Program-made: the position numbers and the translations under genes
Source: Chloroflexota bacterium
GTDB lineage: Bacteria; Chloroflexota; Limnocylindria; Limnocylindrales; CSP1-4
Direction of reading: 5' to 3'
Assembly: GCA_017853275.1 (NCBI GenBank)
Contig: JAFMJV010000020.1
Span: 1 to 49,491, forward strand
Length of the DNA: 49,491 bases
The notes under the pieces: generated by a model
Database searches by the model: none
What the model was told of the DNA's origin: nothing
Seen by the model: only the letters and a program-made list of their open reading frames with translations
Shown here: one piece after another, positions 1 to 10,080 of the stretch
Numbering within the stretch: position 1 is the first letter of the stretch
Layout: each line of letters starts with the position of its first letter

Positions 1-6
1 CTGACG

Positions 7-1095
7 ATGCCCCGATTCGCCTACGGCGGCCAGGCCCTCATGGAGGGCGTCCTCATGCGCGGCCGCGACGCGATCGGCGTCGCCGTGCGCGGACCGGACG
101 GCCGGATCTTCTGCACCCAGGAGAAGCTGAACAGCGCGCTCCACCGGAACCGCTTCGCGCGCGCCCCCTTCTTCCGTGGCGTCGTCCTGCTCTACGAGAC
201 GCTCGTCATCGGGACCCGCTGGCTGATGCGCTCCGGATCGATCGCGGCCGCGGGCGAGGGCGTCGCGATGGGCGGTGGGACGCTCGCCGTCACGATGCTC
301 TTCACGCTCGGTCTCGCGATCGGGCTCTTCGTCCTCCTCCCGCTCCTCGTCGCCCAGGGCGCCACCGGGACGATCCTCTCCGGCTGGATCTCCTCGCTCG
401 GGATCGAGGGCGGCCTCCTCTCCTTCATCCAGCACCTCATCGAGGCGATCGTGCGCATCGTCCTCTTCGTGGGCTATCTCCTCGTCGTGAGCCGCTCCGC
501 GGAGATCTCGCGCGTCTTCCGGTACCACGGCGCGGAGCACATGACGATCCACGCCCTCGAGCACGACGATCCGCTCACCGTGACGGAGGTCCGCAAGTAC
601 CCCACTGCGCATCCCCGCTGCGGGACGGAGTTCCTCGTCGTCTTCATCCTCGTGAGCATCGTCCTCTTCAGCTTCCTCGCGGGCCAGAGCCTCGTCGTGA
701 GCGTCATCGGCCGGATCGTCCTCATCCCGGTCGTGGCAGCGGTCAGCTACGAGGTCCTCCGCTGGGGCGCCCGGCACCGCGACAGCCGCGCCGTCCGCTG
801 GCTCTTCCTCCCCGGGATCTGGCTCCAGGCGATCACCACGAAGCAGCCCGATGACGGGATGATCGAGATCGCGATCGCCGCCATGCAGGAGGCGCTCGCT
901 GCCAACGGCGAGACCGCCCCGGGCGGCAGCCTGGACCCCGAGCGCGAGCCGATGCCGGATCTGAAGGAGCTGGCGGCGGACCAGGAGGCGCGGATCGAGG
1001 CCGAGGAGCGCGCAGCCAAGGACGCGGAGCCCGCCTCCGCTTCCACCCCCGCCGACCCGCCCCCGCCGGAGGGTCCCGCCGGGGATCCCCGATGA
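7..1095 (+). CDS. DUF1385 (YqhQ-like) membrane protein
   Basis: A 362-residue protein. It starts with the family's usual N-terminal signature (YGGQALMEGVLMRG, about residues 6-19), which supports the ATG at 7 although the frame stays open to the window edge. Membrane segments lie at about residues 90-115, 140-160 and 205-250. The conserved block YHGAEHMTIHALEHDD and the following HPRCGTEF lie between them, at about 174-210. Residues from about 300 on form a Pro/Glu-rich tail that is probably disordered. The stop overlaps the prfA start as ATGA. In many bacteria this family sits beside prfA and rpmE. Its biochemical role is not established, and nothing here reveals a catalytic activity. A TGA at 2-4 could be the stop of an upstream gene, which cannot be verified. 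Confidence 0.9.
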   Translation: MPRFAYGGQALMEGVLMRGRDAIGVAVRGPDGRIFCTQEKLNSALHRNRFARAPFFRGVVLLYETLVIGTRWLMRSGSIAAAGEGVAMGGGTLAVTMLFTLGLAIGLFVLLPLLVAQGATGTILSGWISSLGIEGGLLSFIQHLIEAIVRIVLFVGYLLVVSRSAEISRVFRYHGAEHMTIHALEHDDPLTVTEVRKYPTAHPRCGTEFLVVFILVSIVLFSFLAGQSLVVSVIGRIVLIPVVAAVSYEVLRWGARHRDSRAVRWLFLPGIWLQAITTKQPDDGMIEIAIAAMQEALAANGETAPGGSLDPEREPMPDLKELAADQEARIEAEERAAKDAEPASASTPADPPPPEGPAGDPR

Positions 1096-2180
1096 CCCTG
1101 GAGGCCCGGCTCGACGAGATCGAGCGGCGGCTCGACGAGATCGAGGCGGAGTGGGCGAGGCCGGAGGTCGCCTCGGACCCGGAGACGGGTCGCCGGCTCG
1201 GCCGGGAGCAGGCGCAGCTCGCCCCGATCGTCGCGAACCACCGCGCCCTCCGCGAGGTCCGCACCCAGCTCGCCGCCGCACGCCGCGACCGGGACGCCGA
1301 GAGCGACCCGGAGTTCCGCGAGCTCGCCCGCCAGGTCGTGGACGAGCTCGAGGCCCGCGAGGTGCAGCTCACCGAGGAGCTGCGCGTCCAGCTCCTGCCG
1401 CGCGACCCGAACGACGACCGGGATGTGATCATCGAGATCCGCGCCGGGGCGGGCGGCGAGGAGGCCGCGCTCTTCGCCGCGGAGCTCCTCCGGATGTACC
1501 TCCGCTACGCCGAGCGCCACCGCTGGGGGACGGAGATGCTCTCCCTCAACGAGACGGGGATCGGCGGGATCCGCGAGGCGATCGTGGAGGTCCACGGGGA
1601 CGGCGCCTGGAGCCGGATGAAGTACGAGGGCGGCGTCCACCGCGTCCAGCGCGTCCCGGCGACCGAATCGGCGGGCCGGATCCACACCTCCACGGTGACC
1701 GTGGCGGTCCTCGCGGAGGCGGACGAGGTGGAGGTCCGGATCGACGAGGAGAAGGAGCTCCGGATCGAGGTGAAGCGCTCCTCCGGTCCGGGCGGCCAGT
1801 CCGTGAACACGACGGACAGCGCGGTCCGGATCACCCACCTCCCCACCGGTCTCGTGGTGGAGATCCAGGACGAGAAGAGCCAGCACAAGAACAAGGCGAA
1901 GGCGATGTCCGTCCTGCGTGCCCGGCTCCTCGAGCTCGAGCAGCGCAAGGCGCACGAGGAGGAGGCCGCCGTCCGGCGCGGGATGGTCGGCTCCGGCGAG
2001 CGCTCGGAGAAGATCCGCACCTACAACTTCCCCCAGGACCGGGTGACCGACCACCGGATCGGGATGGATCTCCATAACCTGCCGGGCGTCCTGGACGGGG
2101 AGCTGGACAAGCTCCTCGATGCCCTCATCACGACCGACCAGGCGGAGCGCCTCGCCCACCTGGACGCCGCCGCCGGATGA
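1092..2180 (+). CDS. prfA: Peptide chain release factor 1 (RF1)
   Basis: Cytosolic class I release factor that reads UAA and UAG and hydrolyses peptidyl-tRNA. It has 362 residues, the normal length. The N-terminal coiled coil covers about residues 1-95. The stop-codon reading tripeptide is P189-A190-T191, the RF1 form; RF2 would have SPF. The catalytic loop is G234-G235-Q236. The SQHKNKAKAM block downstream is typical. It overlaps the previous gene by ATGA (1092-1095) and prmC by ATGA (2177-2180), so the three genes are probably translationally coupled. PrmC methylates the Gln of the GGQ motif, so the pairing is functional. Confidence 0.97.
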   Translation: MTLEARLDEIERRLDEIEAEWARPEVASDPETGRRLGREQAQLAPIVANHRALREVRTQLAAARRDRDAESDPEFRELARQVVDELEAREVQLTEELRVQLLPRDPNDDRDVIIEIRAGAGGEEAALFAAELLRMYLRYAERHRWGTEMLSLNETGIGGIREAIVEVHGDGAWSRMKYEGGVHRVQRVPATESAGRIHTSTVTVAVLAEADEVEVRIDEEKELRIEVKRSSGPGGQSVNTTDSAVRITHLPTGLVVEIQDEKSQHKNKAKAMSVLRARLLELEQRKAHEEEAAVRRGMVGSGERSEKIRTYNFPQDRVTDHRIGMDLHNLPGVLDGELDKLLDALITTDQAERLAHLDAAAG

Positions 2181-3115
2181 CCGGGGCCGGCGCGGCGGGT
2201 GCGCCGGGGGACCGCGTCGCCACCCTCCTCGCCGAGGCGGCCGGGCGGCTCGCGGCGAACGACCAGGGCGGCGAGCGCTCGGATGCGGAGCTCCTCCTCG
2301 CCCACGTCCTCGGCGTCGGCCGGACGACGATCCTCGCCCATCCCGAGGCGCCGGTGGGCGCGGATGCCGCGGCCGCCTTCCGGGCGCTCATCGTGCGCCG
2401 CGCCGCCGGGGAGCCGGTCGCCTACCTGCGCGGGGTCCGGGAGTTCCACGGGCTCGCGATCGCGTGCGATCCGCGCGCGCTCGTCCCGCGGCCGGAGACC
2501 GAGCTCCTCGTGGAGCACGCCCTCGCCCACCTCCGGGCCCGGCTCGCCGCGGCGCCCCGGCCCCCGGGGACGCCACCCCTCCGCGTGGTGGATATCGGAA
2601 CCGGCACGGGTGCGATCGCGATCGCGGTCGCGGACGGCCTCCGCCGCCGGGGCGCCCTCGCCGAGGTCGCGGTCGTCGCGGTGGACCGCTCACCGGATGC
2701 GCTCGCGCTCGCCACGGAGAACGTGGTGGCGCACGGGCTGGCGGATGCGATCAGCCTCCGCCCGGGCGATCTCCTCGCCACCGAGCCCCCGCTCCCCGTC
2801 CCCCTCGACCTCGTCTGCGCGAACCTCCCCTACGTCGCCACCGGCGACCTCCGGCCCGCCCCCGACGCCACGGCCTGGGAGCCGCGCCTCGCGCTCGATG
2901 GCGGCCCGGACGGCCTGGATGCCGTGCGCCGGCTGATCGCCGCCCTTCCGGCGCAGCTCGGTCCCGCGGGCCGGGCGCTCCTGGAGATCGGTGCGGACCA
3001 GGGTCCGGCGGCCCTGGCGGCCGCCGCCGCGCTCGCCCCCGGGCTCACCGCCCGGACGCATGCGGACCTCGCCGGCCGGACCCGTCTCCTCGACCTCGCC
3101 GGGCCGGGCGCCTGA
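2177..3115 (+). CDS. prmC: Release factor glutamine N5-methyltransferase
   Basis: SAM-dependent methyltransferase of 312 residues that modifies the GGQ glutamine of release factors. An N-terminal helical domain (about 1-95) holds the FHGL and VPRPETE-like blocks around 88-112. The Rossmann SAM-binding motif [14 protein letters not shown] follows at about 137-150. The substrate-glutamine motif, usually NPPY, is N216-L217-P218-Y219 here. The Leu is a tolerated-looking variant of the first Pro, and Asn, Pro and Tyr are kept. The start overlaps the prfA stop. Alternatives such as HemK-like DNA methyltransferases are unlikely given the position beside prfA. Confidence 0.95.
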   Translation: MTGAGAAGAPGDRVATLLAEAAGRLAANDQGGERSDAELLLAHVLGVGRTTILAHPEAPVGADAAAAFRALIVRRAAGEPVAYLRGVREFHGLAIACDPRALVPRPETELLVEHALAHLRARLAAAPRPPGTPPLRVVDIGTGTGAIAIAVADGLRRRGALAEVAVVAVDRSPDALALATENVVAHGLADAISLRPGDLLATEPPLPVPLDLVCANLPYVATGDLRPAPDATAWEPRLALDGGPDGLDAVRRLIAALPAQLGPAGRALLEIGADQGPAALAAAAALAPGLTARTHADLAGRTRLLDLAGPGA

Positions 3116-3134
3116 CCGCCCCCCGGGCGCCCGG

Positions 3135-3140
3135 TACACT
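3135..3140 (+). promoter_or_regulatory. Candidate -10 element for glyA (TACACT)
   Basis: TACACT lies in the 61-nt gap between prmC and glyA. A start site about 7 nt downstream would give a leader of about 30 nt to the glyA ATG at 3177. No convincing -35 hexamer is visible. Confidence 0.45.
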
Positions 3141-3162
3141 GCCCCCGGACGCACCGCACCCC

Positions 3163-3180
3163 ATGCAGGAGCCCCGATGA
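3163..3180 (+). other. Five-codon mini-ORF overlapping the glyA start
   Basis: ATG CAG GAG CCC CGA TGA encodes MQEPR. Its TGA overlaps the glyA ATG as ATGA (3177-3180). The AGGAG that serves as the glyA ribosome-binding site lies inside it. It may be a coupling leader peptide or chance; the same layout recurs before other genes in this window. Confidence 0.3.
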
Positions 3181-4457
3181 GCACGGTCCCCGCCTTCGAC
3201 CCCCGCTGGGCGACGATCGCCCAGGCCGATCCCGAGCTCTGGTCCGCGATGCTCGGCGAGCGCGACCGCCAGACGCACAACATCGAGCTCATCGCGAGCG
3301 AGAACTACACGTTCTCCGCGGTCATGGAAGCGCAGGGCTCGTGGCTCACGAACAAGTACGCCGAGGGGCTTCCCGGGAAGCGCTACTACGGCGGCTGCGA
3401 GCACGTGGACGTCGCCGAGCGGCTCGCCCAGGAGCGGGCCCTCGCGCTCTTCCCCGGTGCGGACCACGTGAACGTCCAGCCGCACTCCGGCGCCTCGGCG
3501 AACATCGCCGTCTTCCTCGCCGTCCTGAAGCCCGGCGACCGGATCCTCGGCATGAGCCTCGCCCACGGCGGCCATCTCACCCACGGGATGGCGATCAACT
3601 TCTCCGGGCTCATCTACGAGCCGCACTTCTACGGGGTCCGCGAGGAGGACGCCCGGATCGACTACGACGCGCTCGAGAAGCAGGCGCTCGAGCTGCGCCC
3701 GAAGCTGATCATCGCGGGCGGCTCGGCGATCCCCCGGATCATCGACTTCGAGCGCTTCGGGCGGATCGCCCGGGCGGCCGGCGCCCTCCTCCTCGTGGAT
3801 ATGGCGCACATCGCCGGCCTCGTCGCCGCGGGGGTCCACCCGAGCCCCTTCCCCCACGCGGACCTCGTGACCACGACCACCCACAAGACGCTCCGCGGCC
3901 CGCGCGGCGGGCTCGTCTTCTGCCGCGCCGACCTCGCCAAGGCGATCGACAAGGCGGTCTTCCCCGGCACGCAGGGCGGACCGCTCATGCACATCATCGC
4001 GGCCAAGGCGGTCGCCTTCCACCTCGCGGCCACCGAGGAGTTCCGCTCCGACCAGCGCCGCACGGTGGAGCACGCCCGGATCCTCGCCGAGACGGTCGTC
4101 GCGGAGGGCGCCAAGGTCGTCTCCGGCGGCACGGACAACCACCTCATGCTCATCGACGTCACCCCCCTCGGTGTGACGGGCAAGGAGGCCGAGCACCTCC
4201 TCGATTCCGTGGGCATCACGGTGAACAAGAACGCGATCCCCTTCGATCCGCTCCCGCCGAACACCGGCTCCGGGATCCGGGTCGGCACGCCCGCCACCAC
4301 GACGCGCGGCTTCGGCCCGGACGAGTACCGGACGATCGGCCGGCTCATCGTGCGCACCCTCGTCCGGCGCGACGACCCCGCGGCGCTCGCGCAGATCGCC
4401 GCGGAGGTCCGCGCGATGTGCGACCGGTTCCCGGTCCCGGGGTTGCCGCGTCCGTGA
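3177..4457 (+). CDS. glyA: Serine hydroxymethyltransferase
   Basis: PLP enzyme that interconverts serine plus tetrahydrofolate with glycine plus methylene-THF. The frame is open back to 2991, but the ATG at 3177 is preferred. It is preceded by AGGAG at 3168-3172 and gives 426 residues, the usual size, while the upstream part would be Arg/Pro-rich and lies inside prmC. The PLP lysine is K237 in [14 protein letters not shown]. The N-terminal SENYTFSAV and [11 protein letters not shown] blocks are intact. Its stop overlaps the next gene's GTG start as GTGA (4454-4457), pointing to translational coupling. Confidence 0.96.
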   Translation: MSTVPAFDPRWATIAQADPELWSAMLGERDRQTHNIELIASENYTFSAVMEAQGSWLTNKYAEGLPGKRYYGGCEHVDVAERLAQERALALFPGADHVNVQPHSGASANIAVFLAVLKPGDRILGMSLAHGGHLTHGMAINFSGLIYEPHFYGVREEDARIDYDALEKQALELRPKLIIAGGSAIPRIIDFERFGRIARAAGALLLVDMAHIAGLVAAGVHPSPFPHADLVTTTTHKTLRGPRGGLVFCRADLAKAIDKAVFPGTQGGPLMHIIAAKAVAFHLAATEEFRSDQRRTVEHARILAETVVAEGAKVVSGGTDNHLMLIDVTPLGVTGKEAEHLLDSVGITVNKNAIPFDPLPPNTGSGIRVGTPATTTRGFGPDEYRTIGRLIVRTLVRRDDPAALAQIAAEVRAMCDRFPVPGLPRP

Positions 4458-5644
4458 GGTTCGGCGCCGACCAGCTGGGGCTCATCCTCGCAGCGCTCGC
4501 CCTCGCGGCGGTCGGCAGCTATCTCCTCACCCCCCTCGCGATCCGGTTCGCGACCCGCACGGGCGCGATCGACATGCCGGACGAGGGCCGGCGCGTCCAC
4601 CGTCTCCCGATCCCCCGGGCCGGCGGGATCGCCGTGGCGGCCTCCTTCGTCATCGTGGGCAGCCTTGCCTGGCTCGTCGCCGAATCGACCGGCCTCCTGC
4701 GCGCCGTCCCGGATGCCTCCGGGAACCTGCGCACGCTCGTGGACCGGATCGATGCGGGGCAGGTGAGCGCCCTCATGGGGGGCGTCATCCTCGCCGCGAT
4801 CTTCGGCTTCATCGATGACCGCTGGCAGGTCCGGGCGCGCTGGCAGCTCCTCGAGCAGCTGATCCTTGCCGGCGTGGCGATCGCGGGTGCGATCACGATC
4901 GCCACGCTCGTCAACCCGCTCGGCTTCCTCGGCGGCACGCTCGGCGGGACGAAGCTCGTCCTGGAGCCGATCCCGGGTGAGGTGAGCGCCGTCTCCCTCC
5001 TCGTCACGACCCTCTGGATCGTGGGCATGATCAACAGCATCAACTTCATCGACGGCCTGGACGGGCTCTCGACCGGCGTCTCCCTCTTCGCCGCCGCCAC
5101 GCTCGGGATCATCTCCCTCTCCGGCGCGTGGTGGAACGTCCAGCCGGTCGTCGCGCTCCTGTGCGCCGCCCTCGCCGGCGCCCTCGCGGGCTTCCTCCCC
5201 TGGAACTTCCATCCCGCGCGGGTCTTCATCGGCACCACCGGCGTCTACGCGGTGGGCTTCGCGCTCGCCGTCCTCTCCATCCTGGGCACCGCGAAGATCG
5301 CCGTCGCCCTCCTCGTCCTCGGCGTCCCGATCATCGACACCTTCTGGATCATCATCCGCCGCCTCTCCCAGCGCCGCTCCCCCTTCACCCCGGACCGCGG
5401 CCACTTCCACCACCGGCTCCTCGATCTCGGGCTGACCCACAGGAACGCCGTCCTCCTCATCTACCTCCTGTGCGCGATCCTCTCGGTCGCCGCGATCCTC
5501 CTCTCGGAGAGCGCGGGCACCCTCTACGCCTTCCTCGGCGTCGTGGTGGGCGGGGGGCTCGTCCTCTATCTCTTCTCCCGGCGCGCCCAGGAGGCGCTCG
5601 ATGCCCGCAGCTACCCGGACGAGATCCGGCCCGATGGAGCCTGA
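4454..5644 (+). CDS. MraY/WecA/TagO-like polyprenyl-phosphate sugar-phosphate transferase
   Basis: Polytopic membrane protein of 396 residues in the family that moves a sugar-1-phosphate from a UDP-sugar to a polyprenyl phosphate, the first lipid-linked step of wall or surface polymers. The GTG start at 4454 overlaps the glyA stop. Family signatures in order are an early PxxGG-type block (IPRAGGIAV, about 52-60), DDRW after a membrane helix (about 118), [13 protein letters not shown] (about 196-208), and [11 protein letters not shown] in the last cytosolic loop. The usual F-x-GD-x-G metal-site motif instead reads F-I-G-T261-T-G, so the acidic residue is missing. MraY itself is less likely than a WecA/TagO-type enzyme, because no mur cluster surrounds it. 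Confidence 0.85.
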   Translation: MRFGADQLGLILAALALAAVGSYLLTPLAIRFATRTGAIDMPDEGRRVHRLPIPRAGGIAVAASFVIVGSLAWLVAESTGLLRAVPDASGNLRTLVDRIDAGQVSALMGGVILAAIFGFIDDRWQVRARWQLLEQLILAGVAIAGAITIATLVNPLGFLGGTLGGTKLVLEPIPGEVSAVSLLVTTLWIVGMINSINFIDGLDGLSTGVSLFAAATLGIISLSGAWWNVQPVVALLCAALAGALAGFLPWNFHPARVFIGTTGVYAVGFALAVLSILGTAKIAVALLVLGVPIIDTFWIIIRRLSQRRSPFTPDRGHFHHRLLDLGLTHRNAVLLIYLLCAILSVAAILLSESAGTLYAFLGVVVGGGLVLYLFSRRAQEALDARSYPDEIRPDGA

Positions 5645-5695
5645 GCGGATGACCGCCTCGCACCGGAGCGGACGGACGGTGGCCGGAACGATTGC

Positions 5696-5701
5696 TATAC
5701 T
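5696..5701 (+). promoter_or_regulatory. -10 element TATACT for the ATP synthase operon
   Basis: TATACT lies 9 nt before the TTG start at 5711, in the 66-nt gap after the MraY-like gene. A start site 6-8 nt downstream would make the first cistron leaderless or nearly so. There is no clear -35 hexamer at the normal spacing. Confidence 0.55.
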
Positions 5702-5710
5702 CCCGCTGCC

Positions 5711-5950
5711 TTGAGCCAGCCCCGGAACGGGTCCGCACGAGCACTCGCCTACTTCGCGCTCTTCACGGAGATCGGGATCGCCCTCTTCGTGACGACGCTG
5801 GGAGGCGCGCTCCTCGGACACTGGCTCGACCAGCAGATCGGAACCAGCCCGCTCCTCGTGGTGGCTGGCTTCCTTGTCGGAGCGCTTCTCGGAGCGGTCG
5901 CCGACTACCGCCTGGTCTCCCGGTTCCTCGCACGACTGGACGACGAATGA
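5711..5950 (+). CDS. AtpZ/AtpI-family ATP synthase accessory protein
   Basis: A 79-residue protein with two membrane helices (about 11-36 and 47-66) joined by a short GHWLDQQIGTSP loop. This is the pattern of the small putative ATPase gene1/AtpZ family that opens many atp operons and is linked to Fo assembly or Mg2+ supply. It begins with TTG, directly behind a TATACT -10 element. The basic N-terminus and acidic C-terminus (RLDDE) fit a cytosolic N-in/C-in hairpin. It is followed by atpB. Confidence 0.8.
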   Translation: MSQPRNGSARALAYFALFTEIGIALFVTTLGGALLGHWLDQQIGTSPLLVVAGFLVGALLGAVADYRLVSRFLARLDDE

Positions 5951-5994
5951 TGGACCCGGCCCCTCCGGCCGGTCCCGCTCTGGAGCGAATGTGA
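5950..5994 (+). other. Bridging 14-codon mini-ORF between atpZ-like gene and atpB
   Basis: ATG at 5950 shares a base with the upstream TGA (TGATG). The frame encodes MDPAPPAGPALERM and ends in a TGA that overlaps the atpB GTG (5991-5994). It could let ribosomes run from one gene to the next across the 40-nt gap. Coding is unproven. Confidence 0.3.
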
Positions 5995-7025
5995 CGAGCG
6001 CAACGGACCCCATCGGGACGATCGGCGACGCGACCGAGCCCTCCCCGAAGAAGAAGAGCCCGCTCCGCTGGATCCTCCTGCTCACCGCGGGGATCATCGT
6101 CCTCAACATCGCAGCCTTCATCCTCATCCCGCCCTTCGACAAGAAGGAAGGCCCGGGCTCCGCCTGCGCCTACCCGGTCTGCTTCATCGACGGCAACCTC
6201 CACCTGCCGGCGCCGCACGTCGTCTGGACCCCGTCCGGCGAGCACGGCTCCACGGCGCTCCTCACCGCCGAGGTGAGCCTCACGGACTCGCTCGTCACGC
6301 TGATGATCATCAGCGTCTTCCTCCTCGTCCTCATGGCCGTCCTCGGCCGCGGCCGCGCGCTCCGGCCGGGACGCGTCCAGAACGCGGTCGAGTGGGCCTA
6401 CGAATCCCTGGAGAGCTTCGCGGGCTCCATGGGCGGCGCGGCCGCCAAGCCCTACGTGCCGATCTTCGCGGCCTTCTTCGTCCTCATCCTCGCCTGCAAC
6501 TGGAGCGGCTTCCTGCCGATCGTCGGCCGCATCGACGGCCTGCGCGCCCCCACGAGCGACCTCAACGTCACGATCGGCTTCGCCCTCGTCGCCTTCTTCG
6601 CCTTCCACATCGAGGGCGTCCGGAAGCTCGGCCTCGGCGGCTACCTCTCCAAGTTCTTCCCGCTCTACGAGTTCCGCCAGGGGGTCGGTGCGGGCGTGAT
6701 CGCCCTCTTCGTCGGCCTCATCGAGCTCCTCCTCGAGTTCGTCAAGCCGCTCACCCTCTCGATGCGGCTCTTCGGCAACATCTATGGTGGCGAGACCGCG
6801 CTCGCGGTCATCACCGCCCTCACCATCGCCGTCCTCCCGGTCGGGCTCTTCGGCCTCGAGGCGATGCTCACCACGGTCCAGGCGCTGATCTTCAGCACGC
6901 TGACGCTCATGTTCCTCGTCGCGGCGGTGGAAAGCCACCACCACGAGGAGGGCGAGATGGGGCACGAGGCCGCAGACGCGGCCCACGACGCCGTCCCGCA
7001 TCGCGCACCTGCCGGGGCGCACTAG
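5991..7025 (+). CDS. atpB: F-type ATP synthase subunit a
   Basis: Fo stator subunit forming the proton half-channels, 344 residues from the GTG at 5991. GGAG sits 5 nt upstream at 5982-5985; the longer frame to 5874 would overlap the atpZ-like gene. One N-terminal helix (about 26-45) is followed by an extracytoplasmic stretch and then the helix bundle. The essential arginine is R259 in SMRLFGNIYGGE. The C-terminus is a His/Glu-rich tail (SHHHEEGEMGHE) beyond the last helix, longer than in many homologues. Confidence 0.95.
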   Translation: MTSATDPIGTIGDATEPSPKKKSPLRWILLLTAGIIVLNIAAFILIPPFDKKEGPGSACAYPVCFIDGNLHLPAPHVVWTPSGEHGSTALLTAEVSLTDSLVTLMIISVFLLVLMAVLGRGRALRPGRVQNAVEWAYESLESFAGSMGGAAAKPYVPIFAAFFVLILACNWSGFLPIVGRIDGLRAPTSDLNVTIGFALVAFFAFHIEGVRKLGLGGYLSKFFPLYEFRQGVGAGVIALFVGLIELLLEFVKPLTLSMRLFGNIYGGETALAVITALTIAVLPVGLFGLEAMLTTVQALIFSTLTLMFLVAAVESHHHEEGEMGHEAADAAHDAVPHRAPAGAH

Positions 7026-7091
7026 ACACCCCGGCCTTCCACTCGGCCAGAAGGTCCGGCGCTCGTCCGGACGATAGGAGGTAGGCAACTC

Positions 7092-7301
7092 ATGGAGAAC
7101 CTCGGCGCTGGTCTCGCCGCCTTCGGCGTCCTCGGCCCCGGCCTCGCGATCGGCATCCTCGGCGGCATGTCCGCCGCGGCGATCGGCCGCAACCCCGACG
7201 CCGCGTCCCAGATCCGCGGCCTCGCGATCATCCTCGCGGCGTTCGCCGAGGGCCTCGGCGTCCTCGCGGTCGTCGTCGGCCTCCTGACGCTCTTCCTCTA
7301 G
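7092..7301 (+). CDS. atpE: F-type ATP synthase subunit c
   Basis: A 69-residue hairpin protein of the proton-driven c-ring. Helix 1 is Gly-rich (G12, G15, G17, G21, G24, G25), followed by the polar loop R33-N34-P35. Helix 2 carries the ion-binding carboxylate E53. The Na+-type Gln in helix 1 and the Ser/Thr after the Glu are absent, so H+ is the more likely ion (inference). AGGAGG at 7076-7081 is a strong ribosome-binding site, as expected for a subunit needed in many copies. Confidence 0.95.
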   Translation: MENLGAGLAAFGVLGPGLAIGILGGMSAAAIGRNPDAASQIRGLAIILAAFAEGLGVLAVVVGLLTLFL

Positions 7302-7322
7302 CCACCGGCGACGGAGACCGTC

Positions 7323-7919
7323 GTGGACATCCTTGCGGCAGCGACCGGCCTCGGAGGCCAGGTCCTGGGCTTTGCCGCCGGCGCCGCCGAAGGTGGTGGC
7401 GAAGGTGGCGGCCTGACGATCAACGTCTTCTGGATCGTCGTCGCCTCGCTGAACTTCGTCCTCTTCTTCGCGCTCGCCTACCTCATCGTCCTCAAGCCGG
7501 TGGGCCGGACGATCGGCGCGCGCCGAGAGCGCATCGAGCAGGGGCTGAAGGATGCGGACGCCGCCCGGCGTGACCGGGAAGCGGCCGCGGATCAGCGCCA
7601 GGCGATCCTCGCCGAGGCGCGCCGGGAGGCGGGCGAGATCATCGCTCGTGCCCAGCGCCTCGCGGACGAGACGCGTGAGCAGGGGGTCGCCGCCACCCAG
7701 GCGGAGATCGAGCGCAAGCGCACCCAGGCGGATGCCGAGATCGAAGCGGAGCGTCAGCGAGCGCTCAACACGGTCCGTGCCCAGGTCGCCGACCTCGCCC
7801 TTCTTGCGGCGGGGAAGGTGGTCGGCGAGACCCTCAGCGACCAGCGGGAGCGCCGTCTCGTGGACGAGTTCCTTGCCCAGGTCACCGCGCAGGCGCCCGG
7901 CGGCGCCGAGCGCAACTAG
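7323..7919 (+). CDS. atpF: F-type ATP synthase subunit b
   Basis: Peripheral stalk subunit of 198 residues with a GTG start. After a Gly-rich N-terminal stretch (about 9-30), a single membrane helix (about 33-58, FWIVVASLNF onward) ends in KPVGRTI. The rest (about 62-185) is a long charged coiled coil typical of the b dimer. It lies 21 nt after atpE and 9 nt before atpH. Confidence 0.93.
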   Translation: MDILAAATGLGGQVLGFAAGAAEGGGEGGGLTINVFWIVVASLNFVLFFALAYLIVLKPVGRTIGARRERIEQGLKDADAARRDREAAADQRQAILAEARREAGEIIARAQRLADETREQGVAATQAEIERKRTQADAEIEAERQRALNTVRAQVADLALLAAGKVVGETLSDQRERRLVDEFLAQVTAQAPGGAERN

Positions 7920-7928
7920 GAGGAGCGG

Positions 7929-8474
7929 ATGGCAGGCAACCGGAGCACGGCCCGGCGCTACGCCGAGGCGGCGTTCGAGATCGCGGAGCGGGATGGCACC
8001 CTTGCCGTCTGGCTCGACGCGCTCGATCGTGCCGCGGCGATCGTCGCGGACCCGGAGCTCGGGCGCCTGCTCTCCAATCCCGCCATCCCGGCCGCGAGCC
8101 GTCGGGAGGTCCTCGAGAACGTGCTCTCGGGGCGGATCGATGCCGCCCCGATGCGTCTCGTCGCCCTTCTCCTCGAGCGTGGCCGGATCGAGCGTCTGCC
8201 GGAGGTCGCGCGCGAGCTGCGCCGCCTGCAGCGCAGGAAGGACGGCATCACCGAGGCCGTCGTGACGAGCGCCGCGCCGCTCACGGAGGCCGAGACCTCC
8301 GCGCTCCGGGATCGCCTCACCGCGATCACGGGTGGTGCGGTGGAGCTCACCCTCGGGGTCGACCCCGCGCTGCTCGGCGGCGTCGAGGTCCGGCTCGGTG
8401 ACCGTCTCATCGATGGCAGCGTCCGGGGTCGCCTGGACCGCCTCCGCACCCGTCTCGCCTCCGGCGCCCTCTAG
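7929..8474 (+). CDS. atpH: F-type ATP synthase subunit delta
   Basis: A 181-residue OSCP/delta subunit linking the b stalk to the top of F1. The N-terminal RRYAEAAFEIAERDG block is typical, as is the C-terminal LGGVEVRLGDRLIDGSVRGRLDRLR segment. AGGAGGAG sits directly upstream of the ATG, partly inside the atpF stop. Confidence 0.94.
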   Translation: MAGNRSTARRYAEAAFEIAERDGTLAVWLDALDRAAAIVADPELGRLLSNPAIPAASRREVLENVLSGRIDAAPMRLVALLLERGRIERLPEVARELRRLQRRKDGITEAVVTSAAPLTEAETSALRDRLTAITGGAVELTLGVDPALLGGVEVRLGDRLIDGSVRGRLDRLRTRLASGAL

Positions 8475-8498
8475 GCCTGCACACGAGGTCCCTCACGA

Positions 8499-10031
<1,533 letters not shown>

Positions 10032-10080
10032 CCGGCCCCCCGGCGACGCAGCCCCCCGTACAGGAGGCACCGACCAGCTC

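Noticed and set aside
3662-6142. 826-residue minus-strand frame opposite glyA and the MraY-like gene
   Set aside because: It is an antisense frame of high-GC coding DNA, full of Asp/Glu/Arg repeats. The plus-strand genes have clear families.
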